Source of the DNA: Cohnella algarum
Lineage (GTDB): Bacteria; Bacillota; Bacilli; Paenibacillales; Paenibacillaceae
Direction: 5' to 3'
Length of the DNA: 64,000 nucleotides
NCBI RefSeq assembly: GCF_016937515.1
Contig: NZ_JAFHKM010000002.1
Location: 186,001 to 250,000, forward strand
Below, piece by piece: positions 18,618-27,008 of this stretch; the first letter of the stretch is position 1, and each line of letters begins with the position of its first letter. The notes below the pieces were generated by a model. It saw nothing but the letters and a program-made list of their open reading frames with translations. It was not told the origin of the DNA and ran no database searches. The position numbers and the translations under genes were made by a program.

Positions 18618-20111
18618 TCAGCCGGTCCGGGCCGCTTCCTCCGCCGCGAGCACGGCCTTGACCGCCGCCCGCCAGCCCCGGTCGAGACGGTCCCGCGTCT
18701 TTCGATCCATCCCGGGCGAATACATTTTGTCTTTGCGATAAAAGGTAAAAAGCGTATCCCGATCCCACCATCCGAGGGCGAGTCCTCCCATGTAAGCGGA
18801 ACCGAGCGCGGACAGCTCGGCCGCGTCCGAGCGGACGACGTCCGCTCCGAGCAAATCCGCCTGGAACTGCATGAGCAGCTCGTTCGCGGTGGCGCCGCCG
18901 TCGACGCGCAGCTCGGCCAGCGGCAGCCCGGTCTCCGCGGACAGGAGCCGAACCGCATCCGCCACCTGGAAGGCGATGCTTTCCAGCGCCGCCCGCAGCA
19001 CATGGCGGCGGTCCGAGGCGCGGTTCAGGCCGATGACGGCCGCCCGGGCCCGGGCGTTCCAGTGCGGCGCGCCCAGGCCGACGAATGCGGGGACGAGGTA
19101 AACGCCGCCGGTGTCCTCGATTTCCGCGGCGGCCGCCTCCAATTCGGCATAATCGGCGAACAGTCCCAGCTGGTTGCGCACCCAATTCAGGCAATCGCCG
19201 GTCGAATGGATGACGCCTTCCAGCGCATACTCCACCTTGCCGCCGATGCCCCAGGCGATCGCCGTCACGAGCCCGCTGCCCGCGCGGACCGGCTCGTCGC
19301 CCGCGAACATGAGCACGGACGTGCCCGTGCCGTACGTGCCCTTGGCCATGCCCGGCTTCACGCACTGCTGGCCGAACAGCGCCGATTGCGAATCGCCGAT
19401 GACGCCCGCGATCGGCAGCGGATTCGGAAACAGCTCCGGTTCGTCGGTCATGCCGTACACGGCGTCGCTGTCCTTTACCTCGGGCAGCAGCGACAGCGGA
19501 ATGCCGAATGTCTCGGCCAGTTCTTCGTCCCACCGCAGCGTGCGGATATTGAACAGCTGGGTCCGGCTCGCATTCGTGTAATCGGTTGCATGCACCTTGC
19601 CGCCGGTCAGCTTCCACAGCAGCCAGCTGTCGACGGTTCCCGCGGCCAGCCGCTCCGGCGGGATGCCGGCCGCCGCATGATCGAGCAGCCAGCGCCATTT
19701 GCCCGACGAAAAATACGGATCGAGCGGCAGCCCGGTTTTCTCCGCGACAAGCGGCTCCAGCCCTTCCCGCTTCAGCCGCTCGCACCAGTCGCTCGATCTC
19801 CGGCACTGCCAGACGATCGCGTTTCCGACCGGAAGGCCCGTCTCCCGGTCCCAGACGAGCGCCGTTTCGCGCTGGTTCGTGATCGTCATCGCCTCGACGG
19901 CGTCCGCGTCGAGGCCGGCTTCGGCCATGACGTTCCGGATGGCGGCTTTAACGTTATCATACAACTCGAGCGGATCGTGTTCCACCCATCCGTCCCGCGG
20001 ATAGATTTGCCGGTGGCCGAGCGAGCTGCGGTGCCGGATCCGCCCGCTGCGGTCGGTCAGGACGGCTTTCGTTCCGGTCGTGCTCTGGTCTACGGTGAGC
20101 AGGTAGCTCAT
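18618..20111 (-). CDS. FGGY-family carbohydrate kinase, candidate apulose kinase
   Basis: A 497-residue FGGY kinase of the glycerol-kinase branch. The N-terminal ATPase-fold domain starts MSYLLTVDQSTTGTKAVL. TNQRETALVWDRETG, GTYGTGTSVLMF (phosphate loop), VYLVPAFVGLGAPHWN and DGGATANELLMQFQADLLG mark the family. ATG at 20111 overlaps the preceding stop as ATGA, so it is translationally coupled to the transketolase subunit. In an operon of aldose-ketose isomerase, kinase and split transketolase, it most likely phosphorylates the ketose made by the isomerase. The characterised arrangement with these parts is non-oxidative D-apiose catabolism, where the kinase (AplK) makes apulose 4-phosphate. 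Glycerol kinase is the alternative by similarity alone but fits the operon poorly. Confidence 0.87.
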   Translation of the reverse strand: MSYLLTVDQSTTGTKAVLTDRSGRIRHRSSLGHRQIYPRDGWVEHDPLELYDNVKAAIRNVMAEAGLDADAVEAMTITNQRETALVWDRETGLPVGNAIVWQCRRSSDWCERLKREGLEPLVAEKTGLPLDPYFSSGKWRWLLDHAAAGIPPERLAAGTVDSWLLWKLTGGKVHATDYTNASRTQLFNIRTLRWDEELAETFGIPLSLLPEVKDSDAVYGMTDEPELFPNPLPIAGVIGDSQSALFGQQCVKPGMAKGTYGTGTSVLMFAGDEPVRAGSGLVTAIAWGIGGKVEYALEGVIHSTGDCLNWVRNQLGLFADYAELEAAAAEIEDTGGVYLVPAFVGLGAPHWNARARAAVIGLNRASDRRHVLRAALESIAFQVADAVRLLSAETGLPLAELRVDGGATANELLMQFQADLLGADVVRSDAAELSALGSAYMGGLALGWWDRDTLFTFYRKDKMYSPGMDRKTRDRLDRGWRAAVKAVLAAEEAARTG

Positions 20112-21067
20112 TTCGCCTTCACGCCCGTTTGCCGCAGCAGCTCGCCGGCGAGCTGCTTCACGTTTTCCGCGGAAATCCCGTAATGACGGAACACCTCGGC
20201 CGTTTTGCCCGCGATCGCCGGTTCGTCCGGAATGCCCAAAATCCGCAGCGGAACCGGGCAAGCCTGCGACGTCACCTCGGCCACGGCGGCGCCGAGCCCG
20301 CCGTAAACGCTGTGCTCCTCCAGCGTAATGATCGCGCCCGTCTCCTCGGCCGCCGCGACGATCGCTTCCGTATCGAGCGGCTTGATCGTGTGCATGTTCA
20401 GCACCCGCGCCGAGATGCCGTCCTGCGCCAGCAGCGCCGCCGCATCGAGCGCCACGCGCACCGTTTCGCCGCAGGCGATCAAAGTCAGGTCGCCGCCGTC
20501 TTTCAGGCGGACGGCTTTGCCGATGACGAGCTCGCGGCCGTCGTCTTCATCGTATACGTCCTCGACCGGATTGCGGCCGATCCGCATATAGGCGCCTCCG
20601 GGATAATTGGCGAGCGCCCGCGTCATTTTCTTCGTTTCGTGGCGGTCCGCCGGCAGCAGGACGGCGAGTCCGGGAATGGCCCGCGTGACGGCGATATCCT
20701 GTACCGAATGATGCGACATGCCGAGCGCGCCGTACGAGACGCCGCCGCTGATGCCGACCAGCTTGACGTTCGTTCCCGAATAGGCGACGTCCACCTTGAT
20801 CTGCTCGATGCTCCGCATGCTTAAGAAGCAGGCCGGAGACGTGACGAACGGCGTCTTGCCGCTGTGCGCGAGACCCGCCGCGATGCCGACGATATTTTGC
20901 TCCGCGATGCCCGTCTCCACGAACTGCTCCGGAAACTTCTTCGCGAACGGGGCCATCGCGGCCGATCCGCGGGAGTCGCTCGTCAGCACCATAATGTCGC
21001 GGTTGTCCTCCGCGATTTCCAGCAGCGCTTCGCACATCGCCTGGCGGTTCGGTATCGTATTAGGCAT
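20108..21067 (-). CDS. transketolase C-terminal subunit, candidate apulose-4-phosphate transketolase subunit B
   Basis: A 319-residue protein equal to the C-terminal half of transketolase: a pyrimidine-binding domain with the catalytic glutamate in ETGIAEQNIVGIAAGLA, and a C-terminal domain (about 195-310) with KPLDTEAIVAAAEETG. The start at 21067 is set by similarity and overlaps the upstream subunit by 8 nt; its stop overlaps the kinase start. Two-subunit transketolases occur in several sugar pathways, including apulose 4-phosphate cleavage (AptA/AptB) and sulfoquinovose breakdown. The kinase next door and the lack of any sulfonate genes favour the first. It works as a complex with the N-terminal subunit. 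Confidence 0.9.
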   Translation of the reverse strand: MPNTIPNRQAMCEALLEIAEDNRDIMVLTSDSRGSAAMAPFAKKFPEQFVETGIAEQNIVGIAAGLAHSGKTPFVTSPACFLSMRSIEQIKVDVAYSGTNVKLVGISGGVSYGALGMSHHSVQDIAVTRAIPGLAVLLPADRHETKKMTRALANYPGGAYMRIGRNPVEDVYDEDDGRELVIGKAVRLKDGGDLTLIACGETVRVALDAAALLAQDGISARVLNMHTIKPLDTEAIVAAAEETGAIITLEEHSVYGGLGAAVAEVTSQACPVPLRILGIPDEPAIAGKTAEVFRHYGISAENVKQLAGELLRQTGVKAK

Positions 21068-21920
21068 GCGTCTCGCTCCTCTCCTCTTCGTCCGCGAGCG
21101 CCGCAAGCGCGGCGTCGAGCTCCTCGTGCGCCTGCTTCAGCTGCTCGTCGCTCGGCACATGGTGATGCCACTCCGGCTTATTTTCGGCAAATGATACGCC
21201 TTTGCCCTTGACCGTATTCGCCAGCAGCAGCGTCGGCTTCCCCGCGATCTCGGGCACGCCCGCGAACGCCTTCAGCAGCGCGTCGTAGTCGTGGCCGTCC
21301 ACGGAGACGACGTGCCAGCCGAACGCTTCCCATTTCCGGTCGAGCGGCTCCAGCGCCATGACGTCCTCCGTGCTGCCGCTGATTTGCAGCCGGTTGCGGT
21401 CGATGATGCCGACGAGATTGTCCAGCTTGTAGTGCGCGCCCGCCATCGCGGCTTCCCAGACCGAGCCCTCGGCCTGCTCGCCGTCGCCCATCAGGCAAAA
21501 GACGCGGTACGACTTTCCGTCCTTTTTGGCCGCGAGCGCCATCCCGACGGAGACGGCAAGGCCGTGGCCGAGCGCGCCGGTGTTCATTTCGACGCCCGGC
21601 ACCTTGTTGTTCGGATGCCCGATCAGCCTCGTGCCGAACTGGCTGTACGTGGACAGCTCTTCTTTCGGAAAATAGCCGAGATCGGCCAAAATGCACCAGA
21701 GCGATTCGACGCAGTGCCCTTTGCTCGCCACGAAGCGGTCGCGTTCGGGCCATTTCGGATTTGTCGCGTCATGGTTCATCACTTCGTAATAAAGGGCGGT
21801 CAAAATGTCGGCGTTGCTGAGCGAGCCCCCGGTGTGGCCGCCCTTGGCCGCATGGATGATCGTCAGCAGGTCCTTGCGGATTTGCAGCGATTTGCGCTTC
21901 AATTCCCGTACCGTCGCCAT
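21060..21920 (-). CDS. transketolase N-terminal subunit, candidate apulose-4-phosphate transketolase subunit A
   Basis: A 286-residue N-terminal half of transketolase that binds thiamine diphosphate. The signature GDGEQAEGSVWEAAMAGAHY followed by IIDRNRLQ gives the GDG...N cofactor motif, and KGGHTGGSLSNADIL marks the N-terminus. ATG at 21920 is preferred to GTG at 21929 because AGAGGAAG lies 8 nt upstream of it. It starts 1 nt after the isomerase stop. Together with the C-terminal subunit it would move a two-carbon unit between sugar phosphates. In a D-apiose pathway the products would be xylulose 5-phosphate and dihydroxyacetone phosphate, both entering central metabolism. The pathway assignment is inference from the operon. 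Confidence 0.9.
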   Translation of the reverse strand: MATVRELKRKSLQIRKDLLTIIHAAKGGHTGGSLSNADILTALYYEVMNHDATNPKWPERDRFVASKGHCVESLWCILADLGYFPKEELSTYSQFGTRLIGHPNNKVPGVEMNTGALGHGLAVSVGMALAAKKDGKSYRVFCLMGDGEQAEGSVWEAAMAGAHYKLDNLVGIIDRNRLQISGSTEDVMALEPLDRKWEAFGWHVVSVDGHDYDALLKAFAGVPEIAGKPTLLLANTVKGKGVSFAENKPEWHHHVPSDEQLKQAHEELDAALAALADEEERSETHA

Positions 21921-21921
21921 C

Positions 21922-23352
21922 TTACACACTTCCTCTCAGCCAAGCGCGGATTTGATCTTCCGTCGGATCGACCGGATCGGGCGTGAGGCCCGGAATGTAT
22001 TGGCAAGCTTCGTAAAGCGCCGGAATGACGTTGGCATGAATGCCGACCGAGTGGTGGACGTACGGGCCTTTGACGAGTTTTTCTTCCCACAGCGGCCAAT
22101 CGTTCACTTCGACCCATACGTAAGAGCCGCGGGTGTAGGGACCTTGAATGCCTTTCGCCTTGCCGAGGAAAAGCTGGTACTCGCCGTTGTCTCCGTCGAA
22201 CCGGGCGATCGTCATGCTGCCGCCGCGGATTTCGCCTTCGTGCGTGCCCGGAGCGTGGTCGTCGAACAGAAAGTGCCGGCGCATTTTCGGCTTGTTTTCG
22301 ACGCTGAGCGAAACCGGGAAGTTGCCGCAATGGAACAGCAGCTCGCCGTTTTCGTTTTCCGGATGGCGAATCGTAATGTCGGCAAAAAAGGTCGGCGCCT
22401 CGTTCATCGCCGCCGCCTGCACCATGACGGACGTGATCGCCCCGTGAATGTCGGTTTCGCACGTGACCGGAATTTGCTCGTCGGTCAAAATCGCGTTGGC
22501 GAGGCACGGCATGATGCCGATCGCGTCCTGCAGCGCGGACCAGCACTGGATGGCGATCGCGGTGCTGCCGGAATCGACCGCCAGCTTCTTCATCGCGACT
22601 TTGAGCGCGGCCACCCGCTTGACGTCGTCTTCGGTCACCTCGGAAATGTCCAGCTTGTCGCGAATGTATTGGATCGCTTCCGCAAGTTCGGCGCCGCCGG
22701 ACTTCTCGATCTTTTTCGCCGCGTTCGTTATATCGACCAGCGTAATCGGATGCAGTTCGATGCCGAACCGCTCCAGCAGCTCGCCTTCGTTGCAGATCAT
22801 CGTCCAGAACGACGTCGGGCGCGGCCCGATTTGCAAAATCCGCAGGCTGCGGAATTGACGGACGACGTTGGCGGCCGCCACGAAGTTTTTGAAGCCGCGC
22901 TCGAACACCGGATCGTCGACCCGGCTATTGGTGACGTACGTAAACGGAACCTGAAAGCGGCGCAGCACCTTGCCAGTCGCGAACAGGCCGCATTGCGTGT
23001 CCCGCAGCCGCATGCCGTCCTCGAGCGGCGCCTCGTCGCGAGGCCCCCACAGCAGCACCGGCTTGCCGAGCGTTTTGGCGACCCGCGCCACCGTATCCTC
23101 GGTGCCGAAGTTGCAGTGCGGGAAAAACACCGCGTCGACCTTTTCCTTAAGCAGGTGCTCGGCGATTTGCTCCGCGCCGATCCGGTCGTCGTACAGCAGC
23201 CCTTCGGGATTCAAGCCCTCCAAGTCGACGATATCGATATCCATGCCGAATGAGTCCAGCTTCTGGCGGATTTGCACCTTGTACCTGAAGGCGTCTTCCG
23301 CGCTGAACGTAAACCGGCGCGTCGGCGCGTAACCCAATTTCAGCTTTTTCAT
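21922..23352 (-). CDS. L-fucose/arabinose isomerase-like protein, candidate aldose-ketose isomerase for apiose
   Basis: A 476-residue protein of the L-fucose isomerase-like superfamily (COG2407 type). The N-terminal Rossmann-like domain has VDAVFFPHCNFGTED and GKPVLLWGPRDE. The C-terminal part has ADITIRHPENENGELLFHCG, HAPGTHEGEIRGG and HHSVGIHANV, with the acidic and histidine residues that bind metal in this fold (for example CETDIHGAI). ATG at 23352 follows a G-rich ribosome site. It is the first gene of the operon and the only candidate for the entry step from aldose to ketose before the FGGY kinase. D-apiose is the best guess given kinase and split transketolase. Sulfoquinovose isomerase is a related alternative without contextual support. 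Confidence 0.8.
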   Translation of the reverse strand: MKKLKLGYAPTRRFTFSAEDAFRYKVQIRQKLDSFGMDIDIVDLEGLNPEGLLYDDRIGAEQIAEHLLKEKVDAVFFPHCNFGTEDTVARVAKTLGKPVLLWGPRDEAPLEDGMRLRDTQCGLFATGKVLRRFQVPFTYVTNSRVDDPVFERGFKNFVAAANVVRQFRSLRILQIGPRPTSFWTMICNEGELLERFGIELHPITLVDITNAAKKIEKSGGAELAEAIQYIRDKLDISEVTEDDVKRVAALKVAMKKLAVDSGSTAIAIQCWSALQDAIGIMPCLANAILTDEQIPVTCETDIHGAITSVMVQAAAMNEAPTFFADITIRHPENENGELLFHCGNFPVSLSVENKPKMRRHFLFDDHAPGTHEGEIRGGSMTIARFDGDNGEYQLFLGKAKGIQGPYTRGSYVWVEVNDWPLWEEKLVKGPYVHHSVGIHANVIPALYEACQYIPGLTPDPVDPTEDQIRAWLRGSV

Positions 23353-23392
23353 GTCCCGGTCCCCCCTGGTATCGGCTTTCAAGTCTCGCTCA

Positions 23393-23618
23393 ACTAAACA
23401 AATTAACTAAACAAACCACACTTTTCAACCAAATCCCTAAACAAAACAACTAAACCAGCCCAAACTTAGTTGAATAATGGCGGCTTCACCCTCATCCTAA
23501 CACCGTAAAACCGCTCCGTCAATCATTATTTAGTTTAGTTTAGTAAATTTAAGCGTTTTATTTTAATCAATTTAGTTTATTGGATTGCGCAAACGGAAAG
23601 ATTAATAGTAAACTAAAC
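23393..23618. promoter_or_regulatory. AT-rich divergent control region with repeated ACTAAAC motifs
   Basis: The 313-bp gap between the isomerase operon and the divergent LacI gene is far richer in A/T than its surroundings. ACTAAAC occurs at 23393, 23406, 23449 and 23612, a CCTAAAC variant lies near 23436, and the reverse complement GTTTAGT occurs at 23533 and 23538. TTTAGTTTAT lies at 23571. The density suggests a multi-site operator for the LacI protein. A cre-like sequence ATTTAAGCGTTTTAT sits at 23547-23561. No convincing -35/-10 pair was found in either direction. Confidence 0.6.
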
Positions 23619-23665
23619 TTATTCCAGCTATCCAAACATTTAGCTCATAGATCGGAGAAATTAGA

Positions 23666-24784
23666 ATGAAAATGGAAGACATCGCCAAGATTGCGCAGGT
23701 GTCGAAGTCCGCCGTTTCGCTGGCGCTTAGCGGAAAGCCCGGCATCGGCAGCGAAACGCGGGAACGCATTTTGCGTATTGCCCGGGAAATGGGCTACAGC
23801 GCCAAGCCCCGCAGCACGGCCGCGCCGGACAAAACGTCGAAAACGCTCGTATTTCTGGTGATCACCAATTTGGGGATCGTGCTCGAGGAGTATTACCAAC
23901 AGCCGTTTTTCCGGGAATTGATCCATTTTGTCGAAGACCGCTGTCGTACGAAAGGCTACTCCGTCATCTTCTCTTCCGTGGACATGGAGCATTTCGAGCG
24001 GGACGTTCGGGCCGCGGCCGAGGATTACCGCCACAGTCCCGTTATTTTGCTGGGCACCAATTTAAGCCGCGAGCAGATCGCCGCCATTTCCGCCAAGCTG
24101 CCGCAGCTCGTCGTACTGGACACTTGCTTCGACACGCTGCCCGTTCATTTTATCGAAATCAACAATGCGATGGGCGCTTATCAAGCCGGCTCGCACCTGT
24201 GCGACATCGGCCATCTGGATATCGGCTATGTCGCCTCCAACGTGCGAATTCACAACTTCGAGGAGCGCAAAGCGGGCTTTATGGGCGCCTTGCGGGAACG
24301 CGGCGTCGAGATTGCGCCGGGCCGAATGTTTTCGGTGGCCCCAACCATCCTCTCGTCCCAGGAATCGATGCGCCAGCAGCTCGAGGCCTGCCTTCATTCG
24401 GAAGGCAAGCTGCCGACGGCCTTGTTTTGCGAGTGCGATTACATCGCGATCAGCGCGATGAAGACGCTCGCCGAGCTCGGCTATCGCGTTCCGGAGGATA
24501 TTTCCGTCATCGGCTTCGACAACATCAGCGAATCCGTCATCGTCACGCCCGAGCTGACGACGATCCACGTCGAAAAGGAGAAAATGGCCCAGCTGGCCGT
24601 CGATCTGCTGACCGATTCGGCGGAGTGGAGCTCCGATGCCCGGATTAAAACCCGCGTCGACACCCGGTTCGTCGAACGGCTTTCCACCAGCGCGCCGGCC
24701 GTCGCGGCCACAGGGACGGGAGCTACGGGAACGACGGGAGCTACAGGAGCTACAGGGGCTACGGGGGCGGGGCAACAGGAGTGA
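23666..24784 (+). CDS. LacI-family transcriptional regulator
   Basis: A 372-residue LacI-type regulator. The helix-turn-helix and hinge occupy residues 1-50 (MEDIAKIAQVSKSAVSLALSG). The sugar-binding-protein-like effector domain runs from about 60 to 340, ending with ISVIGFDNISESVIVTPELTT. The last ~28 residues are an unusual low-complexity tail of repeated Gly-Ala-Thr-Gly encoded by short G-rich repeats. It is transcribed away from the isomerase-transketolase-kinase operon, and the spacer carries several ACTAAAC copies, so it very likely controls that operon. The effector is probably the sugar or a phosphorylated intermediate. Confidence 0.93.
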   Translation: MKMEDIAKIAQVSKSAVSLALSGKPGIGSETRERILRIAREMGYSAKPRSTAAPDKTSKTLVFLVITNLGIVLEEYYQQPFFRELIHFVEDRCRTKGYSVIFSSVDMEHFERDVRAAAEDYRHSPVILLGTNLSREQIAAISAKLPQLVVLDTCFDTLPVHFIEINNAMGAYQAGSHLCDIGHLDIGYVASNVRIHNFEERKAGFMGALRERGVEIAPGRMFSVAPTILSSQESMRQQLEACLHSEGKLPTALFCECDYIAISAMKTLAELGYRVPEDISVIGFDNISESVIVTPELTTIHVEKEKMAQLAVDLLTDSAEWSSDARIKTRVDTRFVERLSTSAPAVAATGTGATGTTGATGATGATGAGQQE

Positions 24785-24880
24785 CGGGAGCTATGGGGGT
24801 GAAACGGAGCTGAACCGGTTTTTCCGCCTCCGGGCAGTAAGAAAACGGTTCGTTAGCGGGCGTGCGGAGGCTGAGAGGTA

Positions 24881-25088
24881 CGTTAGCGGGCGGCCGGAGG
24901 CGGCGAGATGAGTCATTTTTACTCAACTGCGTGCGGCCTTATCCGTTTGGCGGGTTAAAATGAGTCGCCACGACTCAAACGGTTCGTTAGCGGGCGGCCG
25001 GAGGCGGCGAGATGAGTCATTTTTACTCAACTGCGTGCGGCCGTATCCGTTTGGCGGGTTATAATGAGTCGCCACGACTCAACCGAAT
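24881..25088. repeat. 104-bp direct repeat, two full copies with hairpins
   Basis: Two consecutive units of 104 bp (24881-24984 and 24985-25088) are nearly identical, with degraded copies of their beginning at about 24846 and 25083. Each unit holds two inverted repeats: TGAGT and ACTCA around CATTTTT, and TGAGTCG-CCA-CGACTCA (24961-24977 and 25065-25081). They occupy the first part of the 790-bp gap after the LacI gene. No open frame or mobile-element gene is associated. Confidence 0.85.
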
Positions 25089-25169
25089 CGTTAGTTGACG
25101 TGCGGAGGCGCAGCATGCGTGCCGAGCCGGCTTTCGGAGTGGATGAGAGAAATAGGGTCAGAAAAACGT

Positions 25170-25200
25170 ACCGTCAGGGACAAGTGCCCTGACGGTTTTT
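25170..25200 (+). terminator. rho-independent terminator downstream of the LacI gene
   Basis: ACCGTCAGGG and CCCTGACGGT form a perfect ten-pair stem around a seven-base loop, followed by TTTTT. It lies 386 bp after the LacI stop, beyond the 104-bp repeats, so the repeats are probably transcribed with that gene. Confidence 0.85.
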
Positions 25201-25337
25201 GATTTGCGCGCCTGTTGCGAAGCTTCGTTGGATTCCATCCATTCAAAAACGGCTTTTTAGCGGCATCCGCCCGCTCTGTTGGAATTTTTGTCCCATCGGG
25301 CGAGGCCGGTTTGGACAATTCCGCGCGGTTTTTCCCG

Positions 25338-25520
25338 CTGCCCAGCGGTGGCGCTGCCCAGCGGTGGCGCTGCCCAGCGGTGGCGCCGCCCGCTCATCCG
25401 CTGCCGAGCGGCAGCGACGGTCTCCCGCTGCACGAGCGGCAGCGACGGTCTCCCGCTCTCCAAGCGGCGGCGATGGTCACTCGCTGTCCGGCGGCAGCGA
25501 CGGTCTCCCGCTGCAAAACC
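25338..25520. repeat. GC-rich short tandem repeats
   Basis: A 15-bp unit (GCTGCCCAGCGGTGG) is repeated three times at 25338, 25353 and 25368. It is followed by roughly 30-bp repeats of GCGGCAGCGACGGTCTCCCG, four copies with variation, up to about 25520. The repeats fill the gap before glcF. I see no gene in it. Confidence 0.75.
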
Positions 25521-25574
25521 TTTTTTTCGCGAGTCCGTATGCGTTGTCTGTTCCGTCCGTGACGTCTTCCCGGG

Positions 25575-27008
25575 TCAATCCTTCGCCATCCGCTCATGCA
25601 AAAAGTCGACCACGTGCGCGACCTTCATATCCGTTCCGGCGCCGTGCCGCTGCACCCCGAGCTTCATTTGCAGCAGACACCCAGGGTTGCTCGTCAGCAA
25701 ATAATGAGCTTGCGTCGCGTTGGCATGCTCCATTTTGTGCTCCAAAATTCGATTGGCCATCTCCGGCTGCGTCAAGTTGTAAATGCCGGCCGAGCCGCAG
25801 CACCGGTCCGATTCGAACATTTCCACGAACTCCGCGCCCGGCACCTGCCGCATCAGCTTCCGGGGCGCGTCCGACGAGCGCATGACGTTGCGCAAATGGC
25901 ACGAGTCCTGGTACGTAATGCGCACCGAGCAAGCTTCTGGTTCGTTGGCAGGCGATCCGGCCACGGACGTTTGCGCGTCCGCCCGCGCGTTCGAACGCGC
26001 ATGTTCCTCCGCTTGCGCAAACGCGGGAATCCGGCCGTGCGAAACGAGCATGTCGCTGATGTCCTTCACCCGTTTCGCAAACCATTCCGCGTCTTCGCGA
26101 TACGCGGGATCGTCGTGCAGCAGATGATCGTATTCGACCAAAATCGCGCCGCACCCGCCCGCGTTGGACACGATGTAATCGACGTTCGCCTCCTTGAACG
26201 CCCGGATGTTGCGGCGGGCCAGCTCGCGCGCGTCCTCCGCCTCGCCGCTGTGGGCGTGGAGGGCGCCGCAGCAGTTTTGCGTTTTCGGAATGACGACCTC
26301 GAAGCCCGCTTCCGTCAGCAGCTCCACCGTATGCACGTTCGTTTCCGTGAACAACGTATCCATCAGGCAGCCGCGGAACATGCCGACGGTGGCGATTTTC
26401 GTCCCCTTCGCCGGATGAAAATCCCCAATGAGCTCGACGACGCCGCGGCCGGACGCGCTCGGCAATATTTCTTCCATATCGGACAGCTGCTTCGGCAGCA
26501 GCTTCAACGCCCCGGTACCGCGCGCAAGCTTCTGCAGCCCGGACTTCTGATAGGCTTTCAGCGCGCCGCCGAGCAGCTTCATGCGGCCCTGCTTCGGAAA
26601 CAGCTCCTTGAACACGAGGCGCCGTACGCCTTTGACCCAAACGCGATGGCTTTTCGTGTGGTCCTCGATCGCGTCGCGCGCCTGCTCGATCAGTTGCCCG
26701 TACTTCACGTCGGCCGGACACGCCGGTTCGCAGGCGCGGCAGCCAAGGCAATGGTTCATTTGCTCCTCGAACGCTTCGTCCGGGTCCATGAGGCCGTCGG
26801 CGACCGCCTTCATCAACGCGATCCGGCCGCGCGGCGATTCGGCTTCGATGCCCGTTTCGCGGAAGGTCGGGCAAGCCGGCAGACAAAATCCGCATCTCAT
26901 GCAATTGGTCAATTGGTCCTCGTCCAGCCTGATTTTCAATTTGGCGGCGAGCGGACTCGCCGGAGGCTTGGCTTCCGGGCGACTGACCGCCGTCTGGGTC
27001 TCAGCCAT
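25575..27008 (-). CDS. glcF: glycolate oxidase iron-sulfur subunit GlcF
   Basis: A 477-residue iron-sulfur protein. Two 4Fe-4S ferredoxin motifs are near the N-terminus: CMRCGFCLPACPTF (about 36-49) and CLGCRACEPACPADV (about 88-102). Two CCG-type domains follow (NCCGALHAHSGE and DRCCGSAGIYNL), typical of GlcF and related heterodisulfide-reductase-like proteins. With GlcD it forms a membrane-associated complex that oxidises glycolate or a similar 2-hydroxy acid and passes electrons to the quinone pool. It overlaps glcD by 8 nt. About 30 residues near 330-360 form an unusual hydrophilic insertion. Confidence 0.93.
   Translation of the reverse strand: MAETQTAVSRPEAKPPASPLAAKLKIRLDEDQLTNCMRCGFCLPACPTFRETGIEAESPRGRIALMKAVADGLMDPDEAFEEQMNHCLGCRACEPACPADVKYGQLIEQARDAIEDHTKSHRVWVKGVRRLVFKELFPKQGRMKLLGGALKAYQKSGLQKLARGTGALKLLPKQLSDMEEILPSASGRGVVELIGDFHPAKGTKIATVGMFRGCLMDTLFTETNVHTVELLTEAGFEVVIPKTQNCCGALHAHSGEAEDARELARRNIRAFKEANVDYIVSNAGGCGAILVEYDHLLHDDPAYREDAEWFAKRVKDISDMLVSHGRIPAFAQAEEHARSNARADAQTSVAGSPANEPEACSVRITYQDSCHLRNVMRSSDAPRKLMRQVPGAEFVEMFESDRCCGSAGIYNLTQPEMANRILEHKMEHANATQAHYLLTSNPGCLLQMKLGVQRHGAGTDMKVAHVVDFLHERMAKD

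Noticed and set aside
18618..20111. Glycerol kinase glpK
   Set aside because: Similarity to the GlpK branch is clear, but no glpF, glpD or glpP gene is near and the gene overlaps a transketolase subunit in a sugar operon.
20108..23352. Sulfoquinovose transketolase pathway for the split transketolase and isomerase
   Set aside because: A FGGY kinase is part of the operon and no sulfonate transporter, exporter or reductase genes are present; apiose catabolism fits better.
24785..25160. Insertion-sequence remnant around the 104-bp repeats
   Set aside because: No transposase fragment, terminal inverted repeats or target-site duplication could be recognised.
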